From positions 1 to 64,000 of the forward strand of contig DATFFP010000070.1 in the NCBI GenBank assembly GCA_035249985.1: DNA of 64,000 bases. Reading direction: 5' to 3'. The DNA comes from JAICNG01 sp035249985 (lineage in GTDB: Bacteria > Gemmatimonadota > Gemmatimonadetes > Gemmatimonadales > Gemmatimonadaceae). Shown in pieces: positions 52,832 through 61,943 of this stretch; within the stretch, counting starts at the first letter, position 1, and the number at the start of each line of letters is the position of its first letter. The translations under genes were made by a program, and so were the position numbers. The notes beneath the pieces are model-generated. The model worked only from the letters and a program-made list of their open reading frames with translations. It was not told the origin of the DNA and searched no databases.

Positions 52832-53908
52832 ATGACCGCACCCCGCCGCGCCGGGACGTGGAAGGTGCTCGGCATCATTGGCCTGTCGTTCATCATGGCG
52901 CTCGTGCTGGCCGAGCTCCTGCTCCGCCTGTTCGGCCTCGCCCCCACGGAAGGGCTCGCCACCGTGAACGTGTCGGACTTCCGGCGCCTGCCCGGCATCT
53001 TCGCCCCGAATCAGGAGCTGGTCGTTAGGCAGATTCGCGCGCTGCCCTACCGCGTGGCGATCGACAGCCTGGGGTACCGGGGAGCGGCGTTTCCCCGCGA
53101 CAAGCCGCCTGGCGAAACGCGAATTCTCTTCGTCGGCGACTCCTTCATCCACGGCGATTTCGTCGACAACGACGAGACACTCCCCGCCCAGCTCGAGCGC
53201 GTGCTCGGCGAGCGGTGTCACAACGTGCGGGTCATCAATGCAGGGCTCGGCGGCTCGACGATTGTCGACCATCGCGAGCTCGTGGCCCGGGCGATGGTCC
53301 TTTCGCCAGACCTCGTGATCGTAGGGTTCAGCGAGAACGATGTCTCCGACCTCGGCCGGCCCACATCCATGTGGGAGCAGCTGCGTGAGAATCGCGAGCT
53401 CAAGTCGCGATTCCCCATGTCCCTGCTGTACGGGCCGCTCCGCAACACCGCGTTGTGGAATCTCGCGCTGGCGGTGCGCGGGCGGCTCAATGCCGCGCGT
53501 GGAGCGGAGGTTACGCCCGCGGCTCCGATCACGAGCGATTCCGACGGCGCCGTGGCGCGGCTACGGGATCGCTACGAGGCGGAGCTGATCGCGATTCGTG
53601 ATCTGCTGCGCGCGCAAGACATCCCACTCGCCTTCGCGGCCTTCCCCGCTCATCTCACCGTGTCGGGCACCTGGCGCCCGGATCAGATACGATGGGCGGT
53701 GAGCATGGCGTCCGAGGCCGGAATTCCGGCGTTCGACCTTCTGCCGACGCTCCAGGAGCTTCGCCTTCCCGCGGAGTCGCTGTTCCTGTTGCCGCACGAT
53801 GGGCACCCATCACCGAGGGGATACGGCGTCGGCGCGTCGTACCTCGCGGAAAGACTTGCCCAGCTTCCACCCCTCTCGGGCGTCTGTCGGACTCCCGCCA
53901 CATCGTAA
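52832..53908 (+). CDS. Membrane-anchored SGNH-hydrolase family protein
   Basis: 358 residues from ATG 52832. An N-terminal membrane helix (VLGIIGLSFIMALVLAELLL) anchors it. SGNH blocks are intact: block I LFVGDSFIHGDFV (Ser), GLGGSTIVDH (Gly), SENDVSD (Asn) and LPHDGHPSPRGY (Asp-x-x-His). The family includes esterases and O-acetyl hydrolases of cell-wall or exopolysaccharide sugars. Convergent with leuS. Confidence 0.88.
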   Translation: MTAPRRAGTWKVLGIIGLSFIMALVLAELLLRLFGLAPTEGLATVNVSDFRRLPGIFAPNQELVVRQIRALPYRVAIDSLGYRGAAFPRDKPPGETRILFVGDSFIHGDFVDNDETLPAQLERVLGERCHNVRVINAGLGGSTIVDHRELVARAMVLSPDLVIVGFSENDVSDLGRPTSMWEQLRENRELKSRFPMSLLYGPLRNTALWNLALAVRGRLNAARGAEVTPAAPITSDSDGAVARLRDRYEAELIAIRDLLRAQDIPLAFAAFPAHLTVSGTWRPDQIRWAVSMASEAGIPAFDLLPTLQELRLPAESLFLLPHDGHPSPRGYGVGASYLAERLAQLPPLSGVCRTPATS

Positions 53909-53917
53909 GGTCGGCCG

Positions 53918-56383
53918 TTACATCACCAGATTGAGAAGTCGTCCGGGGACGAAGATCACCTTCTTCGGCGCCCCGGTCGCGAAGCGCTTGATGGCGTCGT
54001 CGGCGAGGGCGGCCGCGACGGCTTCCTCTCGGGTGATGTCCGGCTGCACGCGCAACCGGCCGCGCACCTTTCCGTTCACCTGGACGACGAGCTCGATGGT
54101 TTCCTCCGCGGCGAGCGCTTCATCGTAGCTGGGCCAGCCCGAATCGAACACGCCACGATCGTGACCGAGGCGCTGCCAGAGCTCCTCGGCAATGTGCGGC
54201 GCGAATGGTGACACCAGCTGCACGAGCGGCTCGACCTCCGCGCGGTGGGCGCGTCGCTCGCCGGCCCGCAGGACGTTCATGTACTCCATCATTGCCGCGA
54301 TGGCGGTGTTGTAGCCCAGCCGTGGGACGTCATCGCCGACCTTCCTGATGGTCTGGTGCAGCTTGCGCAGCACCTGCGGATCGGGGGCCCCATCGTCCCG
54401 CCGCTCGAGCACCGTTGCCCACAGCCGGTCGAGGAAGCGCCGGACGCCGGAGATGCTGCGGTCGCGGAAATCGCCCCCCTCCTCGAAGGGGCCGAGGAAC
54501 ATGAGGTAGGTTCGAAACGCGTCCGCGCCCCACTCCCGGATGTACTCGTCAGGTACCACGACGTTGCCGCGGCTCTTCGACATCTTGGCGCCTTCGCGCA
54601 CGATCATGCCGTGCGCCCGAAAGCGCTTGAAGGGCTCCTCGAAGTCGACGTGACCGAGCTCCTGCAGCACCATCGTGATGAACCGCGAGTAGAGCAGGTG
54701 CAGCACCGCGTGCTCATTGCCGCCGATGTACGACGTAACGGGAAGCCAGCGGCGCGTGCGCGCAGGATCGAACGGCTGGTCGTCGAATTCCGTGCTCGGG
54801 TACCGGAGAAAGTACCACGCACTGTCGAGGAACGTGTCCGAGACATCGGTCTCACGCCGCCCCATTTTCCCGCACTCCGGGCACGGCACCCGGTACCACT
54901 CCTCGTGTCGCGCGAGCGGCGAGATGCCAGTGTCGTCGGGGCGGAAGTCCTTCACGTAGGGAAGCTCGACCGGCAGATCCTTCTCGGGCACACCCCGCAT
55001 GCCGCAGTCATCGCAATAAATGATGGGGATGGGCGGGCCCCAGTACCGTTGGCGCGAGATGCACCAGTCGTGGAGCCGGTAATTCACCACCGGCCTGGCG
55101 ACGCCAGCGGCCTCGAGCCACGCGACGATTCGGCGCTTCGCCTCCGGAACGGTCAGGCCATCGAATTGCGCCGAATGCACGATCACGCCGCGCTCGTTGT
55201 CGGTGTACGGGGCGTCCACCGGCGCATCCGCCTGACCCAGGGCTTCGGCGACCACGCGCACGATCGGCAATCCGTACCGGGTGGCAAACTCGAAGTCGCG
55301 CTCATCGTGGCCCGGCACTGCCATGATCGCGCCGGTGCCATACTCCATGAGCACGTAATCGGCGATCCAGATGGGAATCGCCTCGCCCGTGGCTGGATTG
55401 CGCGCGAACGCGCCGGTGAAGACGCCGGTCTTCTCGCGGGATTCGACGCTCTTCCGCGTCGTCAGGTCCTGCCGCTTGGTGCGCTCGACGTAGGCTGCAA
55501 CATCGGTCCGCCGGGCTTCGGTCGTCAGTGCATCGACGAGCGGATGCTCCGGCGCGAGTACGAGATACGTAGCCCCGAAGATCGTGTCCGCACGCGTCGT
55601 GAACACCGGAATCCGAGCTTCCTCGTTCCTTGTTCCTCGTTCGACGTCAAAAACGATCTCCGCCCCTTCCGACCGGCCAATCCAGTTCCGCTGCGCATTC
55701 TTCGTCGACTCGGACCAATCGATCCAGTCCAGATTATCGAGGAGGCGAGACGCGTAGTCGGTAATGCGGAAGAACCACTGCTCGAGGGATCGCTGCTCGA
55801 CCGCTGTTCCGCAGCGCTCGCATGCGCCGTTGATCACCTGCTCATTGGCGAGGACGGTCTTGTCGAACGGACACCAGTTGACCGCCGCCTTCTGCTTGTA
55901 CGCAAGACCGCGATTCAGCAGCTGGAGAAAGATCCACTGGGTCCACTTGTAGTACCGCGGATCGGTGGTCGACAGCTCGTGATCCCAATCGAGCATGAGT
56001 CCGGCTCGCCGCAGCTGCCGCCGGAAGTTCTCGATGTTCTGGGGGATCAGCTCCCGGGGATGAACGTCGACCTTGAGGGCGTAATTCTCGGAGTGGATAC
56101 CGAACGCGTCGAACCCAATCGGCTCGAATACGGTGTGCCCTTGGAGCCGCTGGAATCGTCCAAAGATGTCGTTCCCCGTGAACGCGAAGAGGTTGCCGAT
56201 GTGCAACCCCTCCGCCGAGGGGTACGGGAACATCATCAGGACGTAGTACGGCCGTTCGCCCGCATCGAGGTCGGCGCGGTTCGTTCCCTGGGCCTGCCAC
56301 CGAGCCTGCCACTTCTCCTCGATGGCGGCGGGGTCGTAATTCGCCGATTCCTCGGCTAACGGTCTGGACGTCGTGAGAGTCAT
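53918..56383 (-). CDS. leuS: Leucyl-tRNA synthetase
   Basis: 821 residues from ATG 56383, the normal length. HIGH motif HIGN (61-64), zinc-knuckle CPFDKTVLANEQVINGACERC, editing domain (FTTRADTIFGATYLVLAPEH, EYGTGAIMAVPGHDERDFEF), and KMSKS near 601-605 (GAKMSKSRGN). It charges tRNA-Leu. Residues about 247-255 (ERGTRNEEAR), at the start of the editing domain, are encoded by a 7-nt tandem array, a small insertion in frame. An upstream ATG at 56428 was rejected as outside the conserved start. Confidence 0.96.
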   Translation of the reverse strand: MTLTTSRPLAEESANYDPAAIEEKWQARWQAQGTNRADLDAGERPYYVLMMFPYPSAEGLHIGNLFAFTGNDIFGRFQRLQGHTVFEPIGFDAFGIHSENYALKVDVHPRELIPQNIENFRRQLRRAGLMLDWDHELSTTDPRYYKWTQWIFLQLLNRGLAYKQKAAVNWCPFDKTVLANEQVINGACERCGTAVEQRSLEQWFFRITDYASRLLDNLDWIDWSESTKNAQRNWIGRSEGAEIVFDVERGTRNEEARIPVFTTRADTIFGATYLVLAPEHPLVDALTTEARRTDVAAYVERTKRQDLTTRKSVESREKTGVFTGAFARNPATGEAIPIWIADYVLMEYGTGAIMAVPGHDERDFEFATRYGLPIVRVVAEALGQADAPVDAPYTDNERGVIVHSAQFDGLTVPEAKRRIVAWLEAAGVARPVVNYRLHDWCISRQRYWGPPIPIIYCDDCGMRGVPEKDLPVELPYVKDFRPDDTGISPLARHEEWYRVPCPECGKMGRRETDVSDTFLDSAWYFLRYPSTEFDDQPFDPARTRRWLPVTSYIGGNEHAVLHLLYSRFITMVLQELGHVDFEEPFKRFRAHGMIVREGAKMSKSRGNVVVPDEYIREWGADAFRTYLMFLGPFEEGGDFRDRSISGVRRFLDRLWATVLERRDDGAPDPQVLRKLHQTIRKVGDDVPRLGYNTAIAAMMEYMNVLRAGERRAHRAEVEPLVQLVSPFAPHIAEELWQRLGHDRGVFDSGWPSYDEALAAEETIELVVQVNGKVRGRLRVQPDITREEAVAAALADDAIKRFATGAPKKVIFVPGRLLNLVM
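55619..55646. repeat. In-frame heptamer array inside leuS
   Basis: TTCCTCG, TTCCTTG, TTCCTCG, TTCGACG: three clear 7-nt units and a diverged fourth on the plus strand. No inverted partner. It encodes ERGTRNEEAR on the minus strand, between the catalytic core and the editing domain. Confidence 0.7.
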
Positions 56384-56439
56384 GTGAGGGCGGGCGGGAT
56401 GGCGTAGACGTCGCCGCTCCCGGTGCACTGCCGATGTCG

Positions 56440-56468
56440 AGCGCTTAAGCGCTTGCCTAATTGCAATT
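56440..56468. promoter_or_regulatory. Two palindromes between leuS and the chemoreceptor gene
   Basis: AGCGCTTAAGCGCT (56440-56453) is a perfect 14-bp palindrome. AATTGCAATT (56459-56468) is a second, at the centre of a 20-bp imperfect dyad. They are AT-rich against the background and sit in the divergent control region, so an operator is plausible. The regulator is unknown. Confidence 0.45.
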
Positions 56469-56499
56469 TAGCAGCAGGGACCGCGCAGACAAGCGAGCG

Positions 56500-58707
56500 A
56501 TGAGCCGCACCCATACAGTTCCTCTGGATCCGGACCTGATCGACGTCGAGGCCAAGCGGACGTTCCACACCCGCCTGGTCCTCGGCATTGGGGCCGTGTC
56601 GCTCGTCGCGCTGGCGATGATTGCGTGGCCGGTGTCTCAATGGCTGGGCCGCGACGAGCGTGTGCGCGTCGACAGGCGGCTCACCGACGCCGCGACCCTC
56701 GCCTCCGTACGCGTGGAGCGTTATCTCGGCGATCACGAGCGACTGGTGACCGTTCTGGCATCTTCACCCTCCGTCGTCGATGCGGCGCGCGCGGCGGGCG
56801 ACCGGTGGCGACGCGACGGGCTGGCGGGACGCCCGCTGGCCGAGCTCGAGGCGCGATTCGACGAGCGAAGGAGCCTCGACGTCGACACGCGGCTTCGCTC
56901 CTATCTGCGTCAGCTTCGGAGCACCGGGGATGTCGCCGAGATCATCCTGACCGATGTGCACGGCGTCAACGCCATCACCACCGGCCGGACGTCCGACTTC
57001 GTCCAGTCCGACGAAGAGTGGTGGCAGCGCGCCATGCACGACGGGGCCGTCGCCACCGATGCCGCCTACGATTCGTCGGCGCGCGTCGTCTCGATCTCGA
57101 TGACCAGCGTCGTCCGGGAGGGGGCAGACGGGTCCGCGTTAGGCGTTCTCAAGGTCGTCTTCGGGCTGCGCGGGATCGACCAGGAGCTCACGCGCCTGGC
57201 CGGCGAGTCGGACATGCGCATCGAGCTGCTCGACGAGGATGGTCTCGTCGTCGCCGCCTCGAGCAGCGCCCCCCGCATGCGTCCCCTCGAAGGGCTTCAG
57301 GGCCTTCCCGCGGCGCACACCACGGGCGTCGTGACGCTGCGGTCGGCCGAGGAGCGCGAGCGGGCCGCGGTGCGAGCGACGAATGGTGGCCACTGGCGGA
57401 TCGTCGCGCACCAGTCCGAGACGCTCGCTTTTGGTCGCCTGCATCGCATCCAGTTCGTGATCATCGTCTTCAGCCTCTTGCTGTTCGTGTTCATCGTGGC
57501 GGCGATGCTCTTTCTCAACGCGTTCGTCGCGAAGCGAGTGAGTGAGCCGGCCTCGGCGCTCGCGAACGCCGCCGAGCAGGTCGCCTCTGGCGACTTGAGC
57601 GTGACGGTGTATGCGTCGGCGGAGACCGATGAGGTCGGGCGCTTGAGCCGCGCGGTTGACACGATGGTCGATGAGCTGCGCCGGCTCGTCTCGGCGATTC
57701 GCGCTGCCGCGCAGGAGACGGCGGCCATGGCAGCGCAGATCACCGCGGGCTCCGAGCAGATGTCCGCGTCGGCGTCGGAGATGGCGCAGACGTCGAACGA
57801 TCTCAGTCATCAGTCCACGGAGATGGCCCAGACGACGCAGCGCATCGCCGCTGATGCGGCCCGACTGGTCGAGATCTCCACGCGGCTCGCGACCGGCGCG
57901 CGCGATGGTGTCGAGCGCAACGTCCGTCTTCGCGAGCTCGCCTCGGCGAACCGTCAGCGGCTCGACGACGGCTCTACCGCGCTCACGGCACTCGTCGCCG
58001 ATGCGCAGGCGGGTGCCGCCGCCTCGGATGCGCTGGTGCGCGCGAGCGAGGAGATTCGCGCGTTCGTGACGCTCGTCCGACGCATGGCCAAGCAGTCGAA
58101 GCTGCTCGCGCTCAACGCGTCAATGGAGGCGGCTCGCGCGGGCGAGCATGGTGAAGGGTTTGCGGTGGTCGCGAGTGAGATTCGCAAGCTCGCCGCCACG
58201 TCCACCGAGGCATCCGAGCGGACGGAAGCGATCGTCAACGACGTCTTGACGCGCGTCGACGAGTCACGGGCGACGAGCCAGCGCACGATGCAGACGGCGA
58301 CGGCGGTACAGGCCGCCACACAGCATGCCGTCTCATCCTTTCATCAGATCGAGAACGCGGTCATCGAGGCAGAGACGTGGGTGGGCACGATCGAGCAATC
58401 CGCCGGCGAGTCGAACACGCTGGTCGCGGAGATGACGACGCGCCTCGATGCGATCGCGCGAGGCACGGATGCCTTCGCGGCGGCAATGGAGCAGGTCGCG
58501 GCCTCGAGCGAGCAGCAGAGCGCGAGCACGCAGGAAATCGCGGCCGCGGCCTCGATGCTGGCTACCGCCTCCGAGCAGCTGTCGCGTCTGGTCGCGACGT
58601 TCCGGACGGACCGTGGGGTGACGTCACTGGCGGACCTTCTGCCTCCGGCGCCGGCGCCCGTCGTTGCCGAGGCTCCGGCGGAGGAGAACGAGCCGGTGGA
58701 GGCATAG
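56500..58707 (+). CDS. Methyl-accepting chemotaxis protein
   Basis: 735 residues from ATG 56500. Membrane helix 1 (about 22-42), a periplasmic dCACHE-like sensor (about 45-310), membrane helix 2 (about 313-340, FVIIVFSLLLFVFIVAAMLF), HAMP (about 340-400) and an MCP signalling hairpin with its tip at LLALNASMEAARAGEHGEGF and AVVASEIRKLA. No che genes are nearby. The receptor should steer a histidine kinase CheA encoded elsewhere. Confidence 0.93.
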   Translation: MSRTHTVPLDPDLIDVEAKRTFHTRLVLGIGAVSLVALAMIAWPVSQWLGRDERVRVDRRLTDAATLASVRVERYLGDHERLVTVLASSPSVVDAARAAGDRWRRDGLAGRPLAELEARFDERRSLDVDTRLRSYLRQLRSTGDVAEIILTDVHGVNAITTGRTSDFVQSDEEWWQRAMHDGAVATDAAYDSSARVVSISMTSVVREGADGSALGVLKVVFGLRGIDQELTRLAGESDMRIELLDEDGLVVAASSSAPRMRPLEGLQGLPAAHTTGVVTLRSAEERERAAVRATNGGHWRIVAHQSETLAFGRLHRIQFVIIVFSLLLFVFIVAAMLFLNAFVAKRVSEPASALANAAEQVASGDLSVTVYASAETDEVGRLSRAVDTMVDELRRLVSAIRAAAQETAAMAAQITAGSEQMSASASEMAQTSNDLSHQSTEMAQTTQRIAADAARLVEISTRLATGARDGVERNVRLRELASANRQRLDDGSTALTALVADAQAGAAASDALVRASEEIRAFVTLVRRMAKQSKLLALNASMEAARAGEHGEGFAVVASEIRKLAATSTEASERTEAIVNDVLTRVDESRATSQRTMQTATAVQAATQHAVSSFHQIENAVIEAETWVGTIEQSAGESNTLVAEMTTRLDAIARGTDAFAAAMEQVAASSEQQSASTQEIAAAASMLATASEQLSRLVATFRTDRGVTSLADLLPPAPAPVVAEAPAEENEPVEA

Positions 58708-58718
58708 ACTCTTTGGGA

Positions 58719-58852
58719 ACGGCAAAGATGACAGAGTTCAGAATGCAGAATACAGAATTCAGATAGACCAAACGGGGAGCCAGTATTGGGGCTCCCCGCC
58801 GTCGTTTCTGAATTCTGAATTCTGTATTCTGAACTCTGTCATCTTTGCCGTT
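58719..58852. repeat. Heptamer hairpin (GAATTCT family), copy 2
   Basis: Arms 58719-58764 and 58807-58852 (46 nt) pair with two mismatches. The cap AACGGCAAAGATGACAGA is identical to the one at 9176. The core holds a hairpin CGGGGAGC-10 nt-GCTCCCCG (58773-58798). It lies between the convergent chemoreceptor and small-protein genes. Confidence 0.93.
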
Positions 58853-58865
58853 TACAGGACCTTTT

Positions 58866-59171
58866 TTACGCCCCCTCGAAATACGCGCGAATGCACGTCG
58901 TCACCACCCACTCCCTCAGCTGCCTCTCCTCACTCGAGCTCGACCGCGCGGTTCGCGGCTCGTCCATCACCTGCTTCAGAGTGACGATCAGCTCCTCCGG
59001 GCGCAGCGCGCGCTCGCGGGCCTCGGTCGCCACGGCCCGAAGCGCCGCCTGAAGCGCTTCATCCCCGGCAGCGGGGCTTTGTCGTCGGTCGTTGATAGCC
59101 CTGCGGAGGTGCTCGAGCGTTGCCTCGCTGAGGGGACGGGACTCGGGCATCAGAGGGTTCGGCGCATTCAT
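58866..59171 (-). CDS. Small hypothetical protein
   Basis: 101 residues, helical, no signal peptide. Arg/Glu-rich helices (TLEHLRRAINDRRQSPAAGD, ALRAVATEARERALRPEELI) and a C-terminal LREWVVTTCIRAYFEG. Family not recognised. It is divergent from the receiver-like gene and could regulate it. Confidence 0.6.
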   Translation of the reverse strand: MNAPNPLMPESRPLSEATLEHLRRAINDRRQSPAAGDEALQAALRAVATEARERALRPEELIVTLKQVMDEPRTARSSSSEERQLREWVVTTCIRAYFEGA

Positions 59172-59294
59172 TGCGGGCGGGGGCGCGGGCAGGACCGCGG
59201 GAGGGGCCTCACGTCGGCGTGAAGGCGCGGCGGGACATCATACATTCGTTTTCCTGACGAGTCAAAGGGGCCGCGGTGCATCCGTTGCACTTTA

Positions 59295-59978
59295 GTGCCC
59301 TGCCGCACCCAGTGGAGAAGCTGGACTATCCCGAACTCACTCTCGAAGATTCTGGTCCTTGCCCGCGAGCCGCTCGTGGCGGCACTCGTGGGCTTGCTGC
59401 TCGAGCTCGACAAGTACGAGCCGGCCTTCGCGCTCCCCAACGAATCGCCTGAAGAGGCGGTCCGACGCGTGCGGCCCTTCCTCGTCCTCCTGCTCGACGG
59501 CGCCTTCGAGGAGGCCGCCTCGGATGTCTTTCACGCCCGGCTAAAGGGAATCCCGGTCGTGCTCTTCGCGACGCCGAGCAATGAAGCTGCCGTGCGTACG
59601 GTGGCGAATCAGCGGAACCTTCCCTGGTTCACCATGCCAGTCGACCGGGAGACACTGGTTCGAGCGATTCGGGAGGCCGCGGCGAGCCTCGTTACGCGGT
59701 CTGGGCAGGACCGCCGTCATCCCACCGCGCATCGAACGCCCGACGGGATACTCATCTTCCGCGATCGCGCGGGACGAGAGTGGCAGGTCTACGACCGCCG
59801 CGCCGGAGAGCGCCGTGCACGCTCCGCCGGCGACAACGGCTATCGCGCCTTTGTGAACCACGCGGGCGAGGAATGGTGGTACGAGCTCGCGCCGCACGAA
59901 GCCGTGGAGAATTCAGTCGACGCCCTCGAGCGTCAGCTCGCGGCGGCAATGCGTCGGGACGTCAGCACCTCGTCCTGA
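59295..59978 (+). CDS. Degenerate receiver-like protein with novel C-terminal domain
   Basis: 227 residues from a GTG start. Residues about 18-130 follow the receiver alternation (SKILVLAREPLVAALVGLLL, RPFLVLLLDGAF, PVVLFATPS, WFTMPVDRETLVRAI). The acidic pocket is lost (REP for DD), an Asp remains at the phosphoacceptor position (LLLDG), and the usual Lys is Met. Residues about 145-227 are a separate domain (DGILIFRDRAGREWQVYDRR; FVNHAGEEWWYEL) that I do not recognise. A signalling or scaffold role is likely. Confidence 0.65.
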   Translation: MPCRTQWRSWTIPNSLSKILVLAREPLVAALVGLLLELDKYEPAFALPNESPEEAVRRVRPFLVLLLDGAFEEAASDVFHARLKGIPVVLFATPSNEAAVRTVANQRNLPWFTMPVDRETLVRAIREAAASLVTRSGQDRRHPTAHRTPDGILIFRDRAGREWQVYDRRAGERRARSAGDNGYRAFVNHAGEEWWYELAPHEAVENSVDALERQLAAAMRRDVSTSS

Positions 59979-59982
59979 CGGG

Positions 59983-60627
59983 TCAACACGCGGCCGTGCC
60001 GGTCACGACCTGATGCGTCGTGACCAACCGGACGCCGCGCTCTCTCCACGAGTCGAGCAGTCCTTCGGCTACCTCGGCATGGATGGGTCTGGTGGCATCG
60101 GTAACCGCGTGGATGCGTGGGATGCCGCGCGCGAGCAGCCCCTCGATCGCGTAGCGATTGCACACGTCCAGGGCGACGCCATACACGATGACATCGGTGG
60201 GGGCGAGCGCCTCGATCACGACGTCGGTGTTGGGATTCGTGAAGACGTCGAACCAATGCTTGCGAATGAGGATGTCTCCATCGCGCGTGTGAAGTAGCCG
60301 AGTCAGCTGCTCGCGTGGCGTGGGTGCCGGCTCGACGACCACCGGCGCCGAGAGCGCGGTCTCCGGGATCTTGCTCGCCCCGGGCGTGCCTCTCATGCAA
60401 TGCTCGGGAAAGGTCTCGCGAAAATCAGGGGTGGAGGACAGCTCGCGGTGCCCGGGCTCGTGATCATCGGCGGTCGCCACGATCCGGATGCCACGCTCGT
60501 GCGCGTAATCGGTGAGCCGCTTGAGATTCGGCTTGATGGACTCGGCGTCGGGCACGTACAGCTTGCCCGACGCATCCATGAAATCGTGCTGGGTATCGAC
60601 GTCCCAGAAAATCAGACCTGAAGCCAC
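59983..60627 (-). CDS. Isochorismatase-family hydrolase (nicotinamidase-like)
   Basis: 214 residues from GTG 60627, with GGTGAG just upstream. The cysteine-hydrolase triad is present: Asp in WDVDTQHDFMD, Lys in LIRKHWFDVF, Cys in GVALDVCNRYA. The His/Asp metal motif (DDHEPGHRELSS) resembles nicotinamidases. It probably deamidates nicotinamide or a similar amide. Its start is four bases after the stop of the asparaginase-like gene, same operon. Confidence 0.88.
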   Translation of the reverse strand: MASGLIFWDVDTQHDFMDASGKLYVPDAESIKPNLKRLTDYAHERGIRIVATADDHEPGHRELSSTPDFRETFPEHCMRGTPGASKIPETALSAPVVVEPAPTPREQLTRLLHTRDGDILIRKHWFDVFTNPNTDVVIEALAPTDVIVYGVALDVCNRYAIEGLLARGIPRIHAVTDATRPIHAEVAEGLLDSWRERGVRLVTTHQVVTGTAAC

Positions 60628-60631
60628 GTGC

Positions 60632-61684
60632 TCACCGCCGGGGGCGCTCCTCTCGCTTGAAGAGAAAAACGGAGTCCTCGAGCCGGGCGCCCTTCGCGTC
60701 GGCGACCGCGAATCGGCCGCCGGAGTAGATGCTGGCGCCACCGTACGACCCATCCTTCGCGATGGCGTAGAAGTTCAGATCGAACCGCGGCCGCCCATTG
60801 TCGCCGAGAAGCCGGCGCTCGGTCATCGCCACGACGCGCTCGAGCGTCGCGAGACACGCCTGCTGGGGCGTAAGACCTCGCCGCATTCCCTCTACGGTAA
60901 GGAACGCTCCGCAGACCTTGATGTTCGCTTCCCCGCGGCCGGTCGAACCCGCGGCCCCGACCCCGTTGTCGCAGTACTGCCCCGCCCCGATGATCGGCGA
61001 ATCGCCGACACGACCCGGGATCTTCCAGGAGAGCCCGCTGGTGGTGGTCACCGAGGCGATGTCGCCGCTCGAGGTGACCGCGTTCATGTTGATCGTCCCG
61101 GTCGAAAACCTGATCGCGACGTCATCGTCGTGATCGAGCCAGTTGTCGTCGGGGCTGATCCGTGCCTTCCACCGAAGCCAGTCCTGCCGTGATTTCTCGG
61201 TGAGGAGGTTCTGCTCCTTGAATCCCATCGCGAGCGCGAACTGCTTCGCTCCGGGCCCTACGAGCAGGATGTGATCGGTGTAGTCCATCACCGCCTTGGC
61301 GACGAGCGATGGCGTCGCGATTCCTTCCAGCGACGCCACTGCGCCAGCGCGGCGTGTCGGACCATGCATGCACGAGGCGTCGAGCTGAACCACGCCGTCG
61401 GCGTTCGGGAGGCCGCCGAGACCGACCGACTGATCTTCGGGATCGAGCTCCTGGATGTTGACGCCGGCGATCGCCGCGTCGAGGGGATCGGCGCCCTTCG
61501 TGAGCATTTCGTACGCGCGCGCCACTCCTCGGATGCCGTTGGCGGACGCAATGACCGTCGGACGCGAGGCTCGCCACGCGGGCGCAGCCGTGCTGGCCTC
61601 GAGGCGGCCAGCACTTCCCAGAGAAAGTCCGGCCGCGGCAGCGGCACCAGTGCCCAGAAAATGTCGGCGAGACACGGAAGACAT
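60632..61684 (-). CDS. Tat-exported glycosylasparaginase-family Ntn hydrolase
   Basis: 350 residues with a Tat signal (SRRHFLGTGAAAAAG). Catalytic Thr is in STGTINMNAV, the site of self-cleavage, and KIPGRVGDSPIIGAGQYCDN is the family block. The residue before Thr is Gly, as in isoaspartyl peptidases, rather than the Asp of glycosylasparaginases. It hydrolyses N-glycosyl-asparagine or isoaspartyl peptides outside the cytoplasm. Confidence 0.88.
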   Translation of the reverse strand: MSSVSRRHFLGTGAAAAAGLSLGSAGRLEASTAAPAWRASRPTVIASANGIRGVARAYEMLTKGADPLDAAIAGVNIQELDPEDQSVGLGGLPNADGVVQLDASCMHGPTRRAGAVASLEGIATPSLVAKAVMDYTDHILLVGPGAKQFALAMGFKEQNLLTEKSRQDWLRWKARISPDDNWLDHDDDVAIRFSTGTINMNAVTSSGDIASVTTTSGLSWKIPGRVGDSPIIGAGQYCDNGVGAAGSTGRGEANIKVCGAFLTVEGMRRGLTPQQACLATLERVVAMTERRLLGDNGRPRFDLNFYAIAKDGSYGGASIYSGGRFAVADAKGARLEDSVFLFKREERPRR

Positions 61685-61751
61685 CGGCGACCTCTCGAGA
61701 GTGACGTCGGGAATCTGTGGGCGTTGCGACTGGAGGGCTACCCGTCGGACT

Positions 61752-61891
61752 AGGGGTCAGGAGTCAGGAGTCAGGGATCAGGGATGGAAAGGCGCGGCAG
61801 CGAAGCTGCCGCGCTCCTCTGATGAGGCCGCTCGCGCAAAGCGCGGCGGCCCTTTCCATCCCTGATCCCTGACTCCTGACTCCTGATCCCT
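61752..61891. repeat. Cloverleaf heptamer element, copy 4
   Basis: Outer arms 61752-61792 and 61851-61891 (41 nt, one mismatch). H1 61793-61813 (CGCGGCAGC-GAA-complement), H2 61814-61826 (CTCCTCTGATGAG), H3 61827-61850 (GCCGC-T-CGCGC-AAA-GCGCG-GCGGC). Unlike the other copies, it lies between divergent genes (61684 minus, 61944 plus). Confidence 0.93.
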
Positions 61892-61943
61892 AACACGCCC
61901 TGCCTAGCAGCCGTGAGGGCGCCGCCAGTAGCTTCCACGGACC

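Noticed and set aside
54245..56359. 704-codon open frame on the plus strand
   Set aside because: It lies entirely opposite leuS, and its protein is Arg/His/Gly-rich with no domain, the typical shadow of a GC-rich gene.
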